Shown here piece after piece: positions 7,871-16,120 of a stretch of 38,097 nt of DNA. How positions within the stretch are numbered: position 1 is the stretch's first letter; each line of letters starts with the position of its first letter. The notes below the pieces were generated by a model, which saw only the letters and a list, made by a program, of their open reading frames with translations, was not told the origin of the DNA and made no database searches. The stretch lies in the NCBI RefSeq assembly GCF_009428905.1, contig NZ_WHYR01000034.1, positions 1 to 38,097 on the forward strand. The letters run 5' to 3'. This stretch comes from Desulfofundulus thermobenzoicus. GTDB lineage: Bacteria; Bacillota; Desulfotomaculia; Desulfotomaculales; Desulfovirgulaceae. The translations under genes were made by a program, and so were the position numbers.

Positions 7871-9040
7871 GTGTACCGGAAAAAGATCCTGGTTCCTTTG
7901 TTCGTTCTGTTAATGCTTCTCACCCGGGCAATGCCGGCCTGGCCGGCACCGGAAAATGAAAAGGGGACCCCGGCGGGAATGGATACCACCGCCGAGTCCG
8001 CCGTGCTCATGGAAGCCCAATCGGGTCAGGTTCTGTGGTCCAAGAACCCGGACAAGGAACTGCCCATGGCCAGCGTAACCAAAATAATGACCCTGCTTTT
8101 AGCCGTGGAAGCCGTGGAACAGGGCAAGGTAAGCCTGAAAGACCGGGTGGTAGCCAGTGAAAACGCCTGGGAAATGGGCGGTTCCCAGATCTACCTTGAA
8201 CCGGGGGAAGAATTCAGCTTCGAAGAAATGCTCATTGCCGTGGCCGTGGGTTCGGCCAATGATGCCAGCGTGGCGGTGGCCGAACATTTAATGGGCAGCG
8301 AAGAGGCTTTTGTGGAAGCCATGAACCAGCGGGCTAAAAAACTGGGCCTGCAGCACACCCACTTTGTCAATTCCACCGGCTTACCCGCCAGGGGGCACTA
8401 TACCTCCGCCCGCGACATGGCTGTGATTATGCGTGAATGTTTGAAATATCCCCTCTTCCGGCGCATATCCTCCATCTATGAATATGACCTGCGGGGAGGA
8501 AAGTTCAAACTGTGGAATACCAACAAGCTGCTCAAATGGTACGAGGGAGTGGATGCGGGCAAGACGGGCTGGACCAACGAGGCCAAATACTGCCTGGCCT
8601 CTTCGGCGGAACGGGACGGTTTGCGCCTGATTGCCGTTGTCCTGGGCACTCCCGAACCCAGGAGCCACTTCCGGGAATCCATTAAACTGTACAAGTATGG
8701 CTTCGCCCGTTATAAGGTCCTCAATCTCATGCCGGCCGGGGCAACCGTAAAATCCCTGCCGGTGAGCAAAGGTGTATCCAACCGGGTGGATGCGGTTACC
8801 GCCGGCCGGGTCAGCGTGGTGGTACCAAAGGGTGAGGATAAGGGGTTCACCACCCGGGTGGAACTGCCGGAACGGGTAACCGCACCGGTGGCCAAAGGCC
8901 AGCCCCTGGGCTATTGCGTGGTCCTCAAAAACAACCAGGAGGTACAAAGGGTGCCCCTGGTGGCCGGCAGCGAAGTAAAAAAGGCCAGCCTGGTGCAGCA
9001 AATCAACAAAGTGTTTACCCGCCTGCACGGCACCCGGTAA
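7871..9040 (+). CDS. dacF: D-alanyl-D-alanine carboxypeptidase (DacF-like)
   Basis: A low-molecular-weight penicillin-binding protein of 389 residues. After a signal peptide (about 1-26, cleavage near WPAPEN) come the serine transpeptidase motifs S68-V-T-K71, SAN (VGSANDASVAV) and KTG (DAGKTGWTNEA), then the all-beta PBP5_C domain. It trims terminal D-alanine from peptidoglycan stems. DacF lies directly upstream of spoIIA in Bacillus too, where it modifies the cortex, so synteny supports the symbol. The frame opens at ATG 7847, overlapping the previous stop, but AAGGGGG at 7856-7862 sits 8 bases before GTG 7871, which I take as the start. Confidence 0.9.
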   Translation: MYRKKILVPLFVLLMLLTRAMPAWPAPENEKGTPAGMDTTAESAVLMEAQSGQVLWSKNPDKELPMASVTKIMTLLLAVEAVEQGKVSLKDRVVASENAWEMGGSQIYLEPGEEFSFEEMLIAVAVGSANDASVAVAEHLMGSEEAFVEAMNQRAKKLGLQHTHFVNSTGLPARGHYTSARDMAVIMRECLKYPLFRRISSIYEYDLRGGKFKLWNTNKLLKWYEGVDAGKTGWTNEAKYCLASSAERDGLRLIAVVLGTPEPRSHFRESIKLYKYGFARYKVLNLMPAGATVKSLPVSKGVSNRVDAVTAGRVSVVVPKGEDKGFTTRVELPERVTAPVAKGQPLGYCVVLKNNQEVQRVPLVAGSEVKKASLVQQINKVFTRLHGTR

Positions 9041-9084
9041 ACCGGTTGCTGCCGGGGTACGATAGTGGAACCGAAGATGCGCGG

Positions 9085-9113
9085 GCGACGGTTTCCCCGT
9101 CGCTCTTTTTTTT
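9085..9113 (+). terminator. Rho-independent terminator after dacF
   Basis: GCGACGG and CCGTCGC flank a 5-base loop, followed by TCTTTTTTTT. It separates dacF from the spoIIA promoter. Confidence 0.85.
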
Positions 9114-9130
9114 GCATACCGGAATTAAAT

Positions 9131-9159
9131 TTGCATTTCGACAGAAAATATGGTAACAT
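9131..9159 (+). promoter_or_regulatory. spoIIA promoter with embedded Spo0A box
   Basis: TTGCAT at 9131-9136 and TAACAT at 9154-9159 are 17 bases apart, with a TG one base before the -10. Within the spacer, 9137-9143 is TTCGACA, a perfect Spo0A-binding core (TGTCGAA on the other strand). spoIIA is a direct Spo0A~P target in Bacillus, where it uses sigma-H; no clear sigma-H elements were found here. The leader to spoIIAA is about 130 bases. Confidence 0.55.
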
Positions 9160-9298
9160 TTAGCAGGGAAAAAGCCCTTGCCCGTAGAAACAAGTCATTG
9201 GAAAGCCGGCGGCAGCAGCTGTTCGGGTTACGGGACTTTTCCCCGACTGGAACAAAAGATCTCCGCGGCCGGCAAATGTTTGCAGGCAGGTGATCCCG

Positions 9299-9637
9299 AT
9301 GGAAATGGATCTGGAAATCAGGCAGGACACCCTCTTTGTCCGGCCGGTGGGTGAACTGGACCTGGGGGCTGCGGACTCGTTGCGCCATTCGGTGGAACAG
9401 GCGTTGAACGGTAACCCGGTACGCCACCTGGTGCTTAACTTATCCCGGGTATCTTATATCGATAGTGCCGGTCTGGGGGTTATCCTGGGCCGTTACAAGC
9501 GCCTGGCCCGGGAGGGCTGGCGGGTTTCCCTGGTGGGCCTGCAGCCCCAGGTGCGCCGGGTTATGGATCTGTCCGGCCTGCTGCGCATAATGGGCGAGTA
9601 CCCCTCGGAAGAAGAAGCCGTGGCCAGGGCCGGGTGA
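9299..9637 (+). CDS. spoIIAA: Anti-sigma-F factor antagonist SpoIIAA
   Basis: A 112-residue STAS-domain protein. The conserved phosphorylatable serine is in YIDSAGLGVILGRYK. In its unphosphorylated form it binds SpoIIAB and frees sigma-F in the forespore. The frame is open from a GTG at 9290, but AGGTG at 9288-9292 is spaced 6 bases from ATG 9299, the better start. It is the first gene of spoIIAA-spoIIAB-sigF, with 12 bases to the next gene. Confidence 0.95.
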   Translation: MEMDLEIRQDTLFVRPVGELDLGAADSLRHSVEQALNGNPVRHLVLNLSRVSYIDSAGLGVILGRYKRLAREGWRVSLVGLQPQVRRVMDLSGLLRIMGEYPSEEEAVARAG

Positions 9638-9649
9638 GGTGGTAATATC

Positions 9650-10102
9650 ATGAAGGTAATCAACCAGCTGAAAATGGAATTTCAAAGCCTGCCCGCCAAT
9701 GTGGCCTTTGCCCGGGTAGCCGTGGCCGCCTTTGCCTCCCAGCTGGACTTTACCTTAAACGATCTGGAAGAATTGAAGGTGGCCGTTTCCGAAGCCGTGG
9801 CCAATGCCATAGTGCACGGTTACGGCAGCTCCCCCTCCGCAATGGTACGGCTGAGTGCGACCCTGACGGAACAGGGAATTGAGATCCGGGTGGAGGATAG
9901 CGGCAGGGGCATCGCCGATGTCCGGAAGGCCATGGAACCGGCCTTTTCCACTGATCCGGAACGGATGGGCCTGGGTTTTGTCTTCATGCAGTCCTTTATG
10001 GACCGGGTGCAGGTGGACTCCAGCCCGGGAAAGGGAACCCGGGTGACCATGTTCAAGCAGGTCAACGGCGGTGCACCGGCCGCCTCCCAGGGCACCCATT
10101 GA
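9650..10102 (+). CDS. spoIIAB: Anti-sigma-F factor / kinase SpoIIAB
   Basis: A 150-residue GHKL-fold kinase. The N-box is SEAVANAIVHGYG, the G1 box VEDSGRGIAD and the G2 region MGLGFVFM. It binds and inhibits sigma-F and phosphorylates SpoIIAA. Length and gene order match the family. The last residues after FKQVNGG are a short non-conserved tail. Confidence 0.96.
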   Translation: MKVINQLKMEFQSLPANVAFARVAVAAFASQLDFTLNDLEELKVAVSEAVANAIVHGYGSSPSAMVRLSATLTEQGIEIRVEDSGRGIADVRKAMEPAFSTDPERMGLGFVFMQSFMDRVQVDSSPGKGTRVTMFKQVNGGAPAASQGTH

Positions 10103-10113
10103 GGTGAATGCCC

Positions 10114-10908
10114 ATGAGTACCAGGCTGCTGGAAATGAACCTGCCCCGCTTCCCCCTTCTGAGCGATCAGGAAATGCGGGAATTGCTCCGCCGGGCCAAA
10201 TCCGGGGACAGGGACGCCCGGGAAAGATTGATTAACTGTAATTTAAAGCTGGTATTCAACCTGGTGCGCCGTTTTCAAAACCGGGGTTACGAACTGGAGG
10301 ATCTCTTTCAAATCGGCTGTATCGGCTTGATGAAGGCCATTGACAAGTTTGATCTCCATTACGACGTGCGCTTTTCCACCTACGCCGTGCCCATGATTGT
10401 GGGGGAAATCCGCCGCTTTTTAAGGGACGACAACCCGGTCAAGGTCAGCCGTTCGGTAAAGGAAACGGCCTACCGCATCCACCAGGCCCGGCAAAAACTC
10501 ACCGGGCGCATTGGGCGGGAACCCACGGTGGGCGAAGTGGCGGCGGAGCTGGGTATCTCCCGGGAAGATGTGGTCACGGCCATGGAAGCGGCCCAGGCGC
10601 CTACATCCATCTATGAAACCCTGCATCAGGACGACGGCGATCCCATTTATCTGCTGGATCAGTTGCGTAACCGGGGAGATGGGGAGGATGGGGAACCCCC
10701 CTGGCTGGATCAAATTGCTTTAAAGGAACTGCTCATGTCCCTGCCGGAAAGGGATAGAAAAATTCTCATCTGGCGCTTTTTTGAGGACCGCACCCAGGCC
10801 GATGTGGCCCGGCGGTTGGGATTGTCCCAGGTGCAGGTGTCCCGTCTGGAACGGCAGGCCATAAAAAAATTAAAACAAATGCTTTTGCCGGAAGAGAAAA
10901 CCAGTTAA
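10114..10908 (+). CDS. sigF: RNA polymerase sigma-F factor
   Basis: A 264-residue sigma-70-type factor with region 2 (RLINCNLKLVFNLVRRFQNR, then YELEDLFQIGCIGLMKAI, DLHYDVRFSTYAVPMIVGE), region 3 (SVKETAYRIHQARQKL, PTVGEVAAELGIS) and region 4 with a C-terminal HTH (RTQADVARRLGLSQVQVSRL). Sigma-F is the first forespore-specific sigma factor. GAGGTG at 10101-10106 is too close to ATG 10108 but well spaced for ATG 10114, used here. It is the last gene of the spoIIA operon and is followed by a terminator. Confidence 0.96.
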   Translation: MSTRLLEMNLPRFPLLSDQEMRELLRRAKSGDRDARERLINCNLKLVFNLVRRFQNRGYELEDLFQIGCIGLMKAIDKFDLHYDVRFSTYAVPMIVGEIRRFLRDDNPVKVSRSVKETAYRIHQARQKLTGRIGREPTVGEVAAELGISREDVVTAMEAAQAPTSIYETLHQDDGDPIYLLDQLRNRGDGEDGEPPWLDQIALKELLMSLPERDRKILIWRFFEDRTQADVARRLGLSQVQVSRLERQAIKKLKQMLLPEEKTS

Positions 10909-10913
10909 TGAAA

Positions 10914-10939
10914 AGTCCTCACCGCGGGAGGGCTTTTTT
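10914..10939 (+). terminator. Terminator after sigF
   Basis: AGTCCTC pairs with GAGGGCT (one wobble) around a 7-base loop, followed by TTTTTT. It separates spoIIA from the dodecin gene. Confidence 0.75.
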
Positions 10940-11046
10940 ATTACTGATAGTTGTTGAGTATTTAACATCGCATAAAACCCGGACGGCGGGCAGATAATAG
11001 GTTATAGATTTTACTTAAAGTTTATTTACACAAAGGAGGATGCTTT

Positions 11047-11241
11047 ATGCATATCAGGGTTTCGGAAATGGTCGGGGAGTCGACCAGCGGTTGGAAGGGT
11101 GCCGTGCAGGCGGCTGTTGATGAGGCTTCCCGTACCATCAGTGATATTGTGGGCGTGGAAGTGGTCAATCTGACCGCCAATGTGGAAAACGGCCGGGTAG
11201 TGGAGTACAAGGCCAATGTGAAGATAGCCCACAAGGGTTGA
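11047..11241 (+). CDS. Dodecin family flavin-binding protein
   Basis: A complete 64-residue dodecin: an N-terminal beta strand (HIRVSEMVGES), the conserved tryptophan in GWKGAVQAAVDEAS which stacks on flavin in characterised dodecins, one helix, and two strands ending YKANVKIAHKG. Dodecins form hollow 12-mers that store or buffer riboflavin/FMN or FAD. It has its own strong AAAGGAGG site and lies between the sigF terminator and the spoVA genes, in the position that spoVAA/spoVAB occupy in Bacillus. Whether it is spore-related is not known from sequence. Confidence 0.92.
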   Translation: MHIRVSEMVGESTSGWKGAVQAAVDEASRTISDIVGVEVVNLTANVENGRVVEYKANVKIAHKG

Positions 11242-11248
11242 ACAAAGG

Positions 11249-11277
11249 CGAAGGGGACACCCAGGGTGTCCCCTTCG
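11249..11277. terminator. Long perfect hairpin between dodecin and spoVAC
   Basis: CGAAGGGGACACCC and GGGTGTCCCCTTCG are exact inverted repeats around a single A. There is no T-run, so it may act as a transcript-end stabiliser or weak terminator of dodecin rather than a classical terminator. Confidence 0.5.
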
Positions 11278-11324
11278 TATAATTGCCCGCGGGGGAGGAA
11301 ACCATAACTGGCGGGGGTGAAATA

Positions 11325-11789
11325 GTGGGCGAAGTAAAGGATACAGACCCGCTGGAAATACAGAAAAAGGAATACCAGCAAATGGTGGAATCGCTAAAAC
11401 CCCGTCCCACGGTGGCCCGCAATGTTTTCTGGGCCTTTGTGGTGGGCGGATTAATTTCCGTACTGGGGCAGTTGTTTTTAAACTTTTACCAGTCCCGGGG
11501 CCTGCCCCTGACGGAAGCCGGGGCGGCCACCTCGGCCACCCTGGTTTTCCTGGCCGCCCTTTTAACCGGCCTGGGAGTATATGATGAAATTGCCCGTTTT
11601 GCCGGGGCCGGGTCCATCGTTCCCATCACCGGTTTTGCCAATTCCATGGTGGCACCGGCCATGGAATACCGGGGTGAGGGGCTGGTCTTGGGTGTGGGGG
11701 CCAGGCTGTTCACCACAGCCGGCCCGGTGCTGGTTTTTGGCATCGTCACGGCCTGGATCGTGGCCGTCCTGTACTACCTGTTCCGATAA
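11325..11789 (+). CDS. spoVAC: Stage V sporulation protein AC
   Basis: A 154-residue membrane protein (Bacillus SpoVAC about 150) with four hydrophobic segments after a charged N-terminus (IQKKEYQQMVESLKPRP is typical). Conserved motifs GAGSIVPITGFANSM and VLGVGARLF mark the SpoVAC/AE family. SpoVAC is part of the inner-membrane channel that carries Ca-dipicolinate into the spore and releases it in germination; it has been described as mechanosensitive. A frame opens at TTG 11283, but GGGGGTGA at 11312-11319 supports GTG 11325. Confidence 0.92.
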   Translation: MGEVKDTDPLEIQKKEYQQMVESLKPRPTVARNVFWAFVVGGLISVLGQLFLNFYQSRGLPLTEAGAATSATLVFLAALLTGLGVYDEIARFAGAGSIVPITGFANSMVAPAMEYRGEGLVLGVGARLFTTAGPVLVFGIVTAWIVAVLYYLFR

Positions 11790-11910
11790 ACGCCCGGAAA
11801 CACCCGGAGCTGGTCCGGAGCAGACGTTTCACGCGGAAGCCAAAGGGTGAGCAGGACAACGCCGTGCCTTACAACGACTAACGACCAAAGAGCAAAGCGA
11901 GGTGGGTTCT

Positions 11911-12924
11911 TTGCCGGCGCCCAAGAAAAACGGGGTGCAAACCGTATGGTTTCAAAATCCGCCGGTGATTGTGGCCACGGCCACCATTGTGGGCAGCAAA
12001 GAAGGGCAGGGGCCCCTGGGCCATACCTTTGACAAAGTGGTGGAAGACGGATATTACGGGGAAAAAACCTGGGAAAAGGGTGAACGGCGCATGCTGGCCG
12101 AGGTAATGAACACAGCCATCCAGCGGGCCAACCTGCAGCCTCAAAATATCGATTACCTGCTGGCCGGCGACCTTTTAAACCAGATTATCAGCGCCAACTT
12201 TACCGCCCGGGACCTGGGCATCCCCTTCCTGGGCCTTTACGGAGCCTGTTCCACCATGTACGAAGGGCTGGCCCTGGCCGGTATGCTTATTGACGGCGGT
12301 TTTGCCGAAAACGTCCTGGTGGGTGTCTCCAGCCACCAATCCACGGCCGAAAGGCAGTACCGTTATCCCACGGAGCAGGGCGTCCAGCGTCCCCTGTACG
12401 CCCAGCGGACGGTTACCGGCGCGGCGGCGGCGGTAATCAGCCGCCAGGGAAACGGGCCGGTGATAACCCATGCCACCGTGGGCAGGGTGATTGACCTGGG
12501 CCAGGGGGATCCCATGGACATGGGGGCGGCCATGGCCCCGGCGGCCGCCGATACCATCGCCCGCCACCTGATGGATACCGGCCGGCAGCCCGAGTATTAC
12601 GATCTATATATCACCGGCGACCTGGGTACCTACGGGCGGGAGCTGGCCGTTAAACTGTTGCAGCAGAAGGGCTACGATCTTTCCAGCCGTTTCAGCGACT
12701 GCGGCGTGCTGATTTTCTCCCCGGAACAGGACACCCATGCCGGGGGCAGCGGTTGCGCCTGCTCCGGTGTGGTCACCTGCGGTTATTTAATCCAGGAAAT
12801 CCGCGCCGGCCGTTTGAAGCGCATGCTGGGTGTGGGTACCGGGGCGCTGCTCAGCCAGATCAGCTGCCAGCAGGGTGAAACGGTACCCGGCATAGCCCAC
12901 GGTGTGGTTATTGAAGGCCGCTGA
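11911..12924 (+). CDS. spoVAD: Stage V sporulation protein AD
   Basis: A thiolase-fold protein of about 337 residues. Family segments are WFQNPPVIVATATIVGSKEG near the start, LLAGDLLNQIISANF, LGLYGACSTMYEGLALAG and GSGCACSGVVT near the end. SpoVAD is the dipicolinate-binding soluble component of the SpoVA channel. It has no transmembrane helix. GAGGTG at 11899-11904 overlaps a GTG at 11902 but is properly spaced from an in-frame TTG at 11911; I use the TTG, with the GTG as alternative. The 110 bases before it carry no gene. Confidence 0.94.
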   Translation: MPAPKKNGVQTVWFQNPPVIVATATIVGSKEGQGPLGHTFDKVVEDGYYGEKTWEKGERRMLAEVMNTAIQRANLQPQNIDYLLAGDLLNQIISANFTARDLGIPFLGLYGACSTMYEGLALAGMLIDGGFAENVLVGVSSHQSTAERQYRYPTEQGVQRPLYAQRTVTGAAAAVISRQGNGPVITHATVGRVIDLGQGDPMDMGAAMAPAAADTIARHLMDTGRQPEYYDLYITGDLGTYGRELAVKLLQQKGYDLSSRFSDCGVLIFSPEQDTHAGGSGCACSGVVTCGYLIQEIRAGRLKRMLGVGTGALLSQISCQQGETVPGIAHGVVIEGR

Positions 12925-12979
12925 TCCTTGGCCGGGGCGTGAACAACCACTACCCGTATTGTTTCTGGTGAATGGGGGA

Positions 12980-13342
12980 ATGGATGTGATTTTACTCAAG
13001 GCCTTTCTGGTCGGCGGCCTTTTATGCGTGGTCGCCCAGCTTCTCATGGACCTGACCAGTTACAAGATTACGCCGGCCCATGTGCTGGTGGGCTTTGTCA
13101 CCGGAGGGGCCATTTTAAGCGCCCTGGGCCTTTACCAGCCTCTGATCAACTGGGCCGGAGCGGGAGCCACCGTGCCCCTGACCGGTTTCGGCCACCTGCT
13201 GGCCCAGGGGGCCATCAGCGGAGTGCAGCAAAAGGGGATTTTGGGCGCCTTCACCGGAGGCGTGACGGCAGCAGCAGCAGGCATCGCGGCGGCGGTGGTT
13301 TTTGGTTATCTGGCCGCCCTGGCTTTCCGGCCCAAAGGGTAA
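12980..13342 (+). CDS. spoVAE: Stage V sporulation protein AE (AEB type)
   Basis: A 120-residue, mostly hydrophobic protein with the SpoVAE signature LLKAFLVGGLLCVVAQLLMD and the GAGATVPLTGFGHLLAQGA motif, which is related to the one in SpoVAC. It is a membrane component of the SpoVA dipicolinate channel. The frame runs back into spoVAD, but the family N-terminus is MxxLLKAFLVGG; ATG 12980 or GTG 12986 (after GGGGGA) fits. Length agrees with the short AEB form; a separate AEA gene is not present. Confidence 0.9.
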   Translation: MDVILLKAFLVGGLLCVVAQLLMDLTSYKITPAHVLVGFVTGGAILSALGLYQPLINWAGAGATVPLTGFGHLLAQGAISGVQQKGILGAFTGGVTAAAAGIAAAVVFGYLAALAFRPKG

Positions 13343-13378
13343 AATTGACCGACGATTAATTTCGAGGAAGTGGTTATT

Positions 13379-14896
13379 ATGGCCGAGACATTACAAAAGG
13401 ACCGTCAGAACAAAACCCCCCTGAGCAAAGACCTGGAGGAAAACACCCGGTGGTTGAAAAAGAAACTGGGTGTGGGGGAAAGCTATGACATCATTTTACG
13501 GGAGATGAACATTGGCGGGGTCAAGGCCGCCCTGCTCTTTGTGGACGGGCTGACCAACGACCAGATTTTCACCCGCATCCTGGACCATATGGCGGATCTG
13601 GAGCGGGAAGGAATGACCATCAATACCTTCCGCAAGCTATTCTACCGCCACGTTCCCTACACCGAAGTGAGCCAGGCGGATAACCTGGAGGACGTGGTGG
13701 AGAAGGTGTTGTCCGGCCCCCAGGCACTGCTCATTGACGGGGAAGAAAAGGCCATCATCATTGATGCCCGCATTTATCCCGTGCGCCAGCCCGAAGAACC
13801 GGACCTGGAACGGGTGGTCCGGGGCTCCCGGGACGGCTTTACCGAAACGCTGGTTTTCAACACCGCGCTGATCCGCCGGCGGGTGCGGGACCCCCGCCTG
13901 CGCATGGAAATCCTTCAGGCCGGCACCCGGTCCAAAACCGATATCGTTATTTGTTTTCTACAGGATGTGGCCAATGCGGATCTGGTGGACAGCATCAAGG
14001 AAAAGATCAAACACATCGAAATTGACGGCCTGCCCATGGCGGAAAAGGCCGTGGAGGAATTAATCACCCCGGGGAGTTACTGGAACCCCTTTCCCCGGGT
14101 GCGTTACACGGAAAGACCCGACGTGGCGGCCATGCACCTGCTGGAGGGACATGTGCTGGTGCTGGTGGACACTTCCCCCAGCGTCATGATCGCCCCGGCC
14201 ACCTATTTTCATCATTTGCAACATGCCGAGGAATACCGCCAGAGCCCGGCGGTGGGGGTGTGGTTGCGGGCCGTGCGCTTTGTGGGCGTGGCCATTTCCA
14301 TTTTCCTTTTGCCTCTGTGGTTGCTGGCCGCCATGCATCCCGAACTGCTGCCTCCGGCCTTAAGTTTCATCGGACCGAAAAAAATAGGGGCCATACCGTT
14401 GATCATCCAGTTTATTATTGCCGAATTTGCCGTGGATATGGTGCGTCTGGCCACCATCCATACGCCCACGTCCCTGTCCACGGCCATTTCCCTGATTGCC
14501 GCCCTGCTCATTGGAGACATTGCCATTTCCGTCGGGTTATTTGCACCGGAAGTTATTTTATATACCACCGTGGCCGCCCTGGGCACCTTTCTCACCCCCA
14601 GTTACGAACTGTCCCTGGCCAACCGCCTGGTTCGCCTTTTCCTGCTGGCTGCGGTGGCCCTGCTGGGATTGCCCGGATTTATCATCGGCCTGCTGGCCAC
14701 CCTGGCCATTCTGGTGGCCACCCGTTCCTTCGGGGTGCCCTATATGTGGCCCCTCATCCCCTTTAACTGGAATGCCATGAAAAAGGTGCTGGTGCGTTCA
14801 CCGGTGCCCATCGACAACATTCGCCCCAGCATTTTGCACCCCCGGGATAAATACCGCCAGTCGGCGCCGGAGCCGGCCAGGAAAAGGCGGGAATAA
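13379..14896 (+). CDS. spoVAF: Stage V sporulation protein AF (GerA family)
   Basis: A 505-residue member of the GerA/SpoVAF family: a soluble N-terminal half (VKAALLFVDGLTNDQIF, LLIDGEEKAIIIDAR, RGSRDGFTETLVFNTALIRRR, typical of GerA-type receptors) and a C-terminal half of several membrane helices (from about residue 300), then a basic tail. SpoVAF associates with the germinant-receptor/SpoVA machinery in spores. GAGGAAG at 13364-13370 supports ATG 13379 over the upstream GTG at 13370. It ends the spoVA cluster; in Bacillus spoVAF is followed by lysA, here separated from it by about 5.9 kb. Confidence 0.94.
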   Translation: MAETLQKDRQNKTPLSKDLEENTRWLKKKLGVGESYDIILREMNIGGVKAALLFVDGLTNDQIFTRILDHMADLEREGMTINTFRKLFYRHVPYTEVSQADNLEDVVEKVLSGPQALLIDGEEKAIIIDARIYPVRQPEEPDLERVVRGSRDGFTETLVFNTALIRRRVRDPRLRMEILQAGTRSKTDIVICFLQDVANADLVDSIKEKIKHIEIDGLPMAEKAVEELITPGSYWNPFPRVRYTERPDVAAMHLLEGHVLVLVDTSPSVMIAPATYFHHLQHAEEYRQSPAVGVWLRAVRFVGVAISIFLLPLWLLAAMHPELLPPALSFIGPKKIGAIPLIIQFIIAEFAVDMVRLATIHTPTSLSTAISLIAALLIGDIAISVGLFAPEVILYTTVAALGTFLTPSYELSLANRLVRLFLLAAVALLGLPGFIIGLLATLAILVATRSFGVPYMWPLIPFNWNAMKKVLVRSPVPIDNIRPSILHPRDKYRQSAPEPARKRRE

Positions 14897-14907
14897 AACC
14901 TTTTGGA

Positions 14908-14935
14908 ACGGACCCGCCGGGGTCCGTTTTATTTT
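14908..14935 (+). terminator. Terminator after spoVAF
   Basis: ACGGACCC and GGGTCCGT form a tight hairpin followed by TTTATTTT. It ends the spoVA transcript and shows that the open frame reaching back to 14934 for the next gene is not its true start. Confidence 0.8.
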
Positions 14936-15026
14936 GTCCGCTTTCCGGTCATACTATGGATATTGCCGGAAAAAGCCGGACGGCACGCCACGTCCGGATA
15001 CTCAACCATCGGAAAGGAGATTGGGG

Positions 15027-16085
15027 ATGACCATCAGAATAGGGATTCCCAGGGCACTGCTCTATTATTACTACTTCCCCTTATGGTCTACTTTTTGGGA
15101 AGCTCTGGGTGCCACGGTGGTGGTTTCCGGACCAACCACCAAAACCATCCTTGACCGGGGGATAGCCCACTCGGCAGACGACGTCTGCCTGCCGGTCAAG
15201 CTGGCCTTTGGTCATATCCTGGACCTTAAGGACAGGGTGGACGCGCTTTTCATACCCCGCCTGGTCAGTGTGGCGCCGCGGGAATATATCTGCCCCAAAT
15301 TTCTGGGCCTGCCGGATATGATACGCCATGGTTTGAAAGGATTGCCGCCGGTACTCAGCCCCGACATCAATCTTTACCGGCGAGACAATCTTTTCCCCGC
15401 TTTTCGTGACCTGGGCGGCCTTTGTACCCGCAACCGTTTGCGGGTTTACCTGGCCTACCGCGGGGCCCTGCAGGTACAGGCACGCTACCGCCAACTGCTG
15501 GAAGCCGGATTTTTGCCCGACCAGGCCATGGCACTGTTGAAAAACCCGGGCAAAGAACAGGCAGAAAAGCGTCCAGGGGACTTTACAGTGGCATTAATCG
15601 GCCACCCCTACAATATTTATGACTTCCATATCAGCATGAACCTGTTGCAGCGCTTGCAAAAGGAAGGAGTGGGGGTGGCAACCGCCGATCACCTTCCCGG
15701 GGAAGTGGTCCGGAAAGAGGCCGGCCGGTTGCCCAAACCCCTTTTCTGGACCCTGGGGCAACGCATGATCGGCGCTGCCTTTCACTACCTGGCTCAGGCC
15801 CGGATCAGCGGCATTATCCATGTGGCCTCCTTTGCCTGCGGTCCCGATTCCATGACCGGCGAACTTATTGAAAGACAGGCACGTCGCCGGGGAAATATGC
15901 CCTTTTTAAACCTGACCCTGGATGAACACAGCGGGGAAGCGGGGGTGGTTACCCGTCTGGAAGCTTTTCTGGACATGATCCGGCGCCGGAGCCGGGCCCA
16001 GGGGGATCCACCCGTAAAGCCCGCCACGGAATGCCGCGAAACATTTGATCCCGTACCCGGCCTGGTTTCCTCCGGGGTCCGATAA
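15027..16085 (+). CDS. Acyl-CoA dehydratase activase-related protein (DUF2229 type)
   Basis: A 352-residue protein of the family related to 2-hydroxyacyl-CoA dehydratase activase/subunits. Typical features are IGIPRALLYYYYFPLW at the start, a cysteine in DDVCLPVKLAFGH, CPK at about 90, FACGPDSM and the closing LDEHSGEAGVVTRLEAFLDM. In larger homologues this domain is fused to BadF-type ATPase domains. The cysteines may hold an iron-sulfur cluster (inference). Start ATG 15027 follows AAAGGAGA. First of three adjacent genes; 35 bases to the next. Confidence 0.85.
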   Translation: MTIRIGIPRALLYYYYFPLWSTFWEALGATVVVSGPTTKTILDRGIAHSADDVCLPVKLAFGHILDLKDRVDALFIPRLVSVAPREYICPKFLGLPDMIRHGLKGLPPVLSPDINLYRRDNLFPAFRDLGGLCTRNRLRVYLAYRGALQVQARYRQLLEAGFLPDQAMALLKNPGKEQAEKRPGDFTVALIGHPYNIYDFHISMNLLQRLQKEGVGVATADHLPGEVVRKEAGRLPKPLFWTLGQRMIGAAFHYLAQARISGIIHVASFACGPDSMTGELIERQARRRGNMPFLNLTLDEHSGEAGVVTRLEAFLDMIRRRSRAQGDPPVKPATECRETFDPVPGLVSSGVR

Positions 16086-16120
16086 AAGAAGATGAAGATG
16101 TTTATCCCGAGGTGATATTG

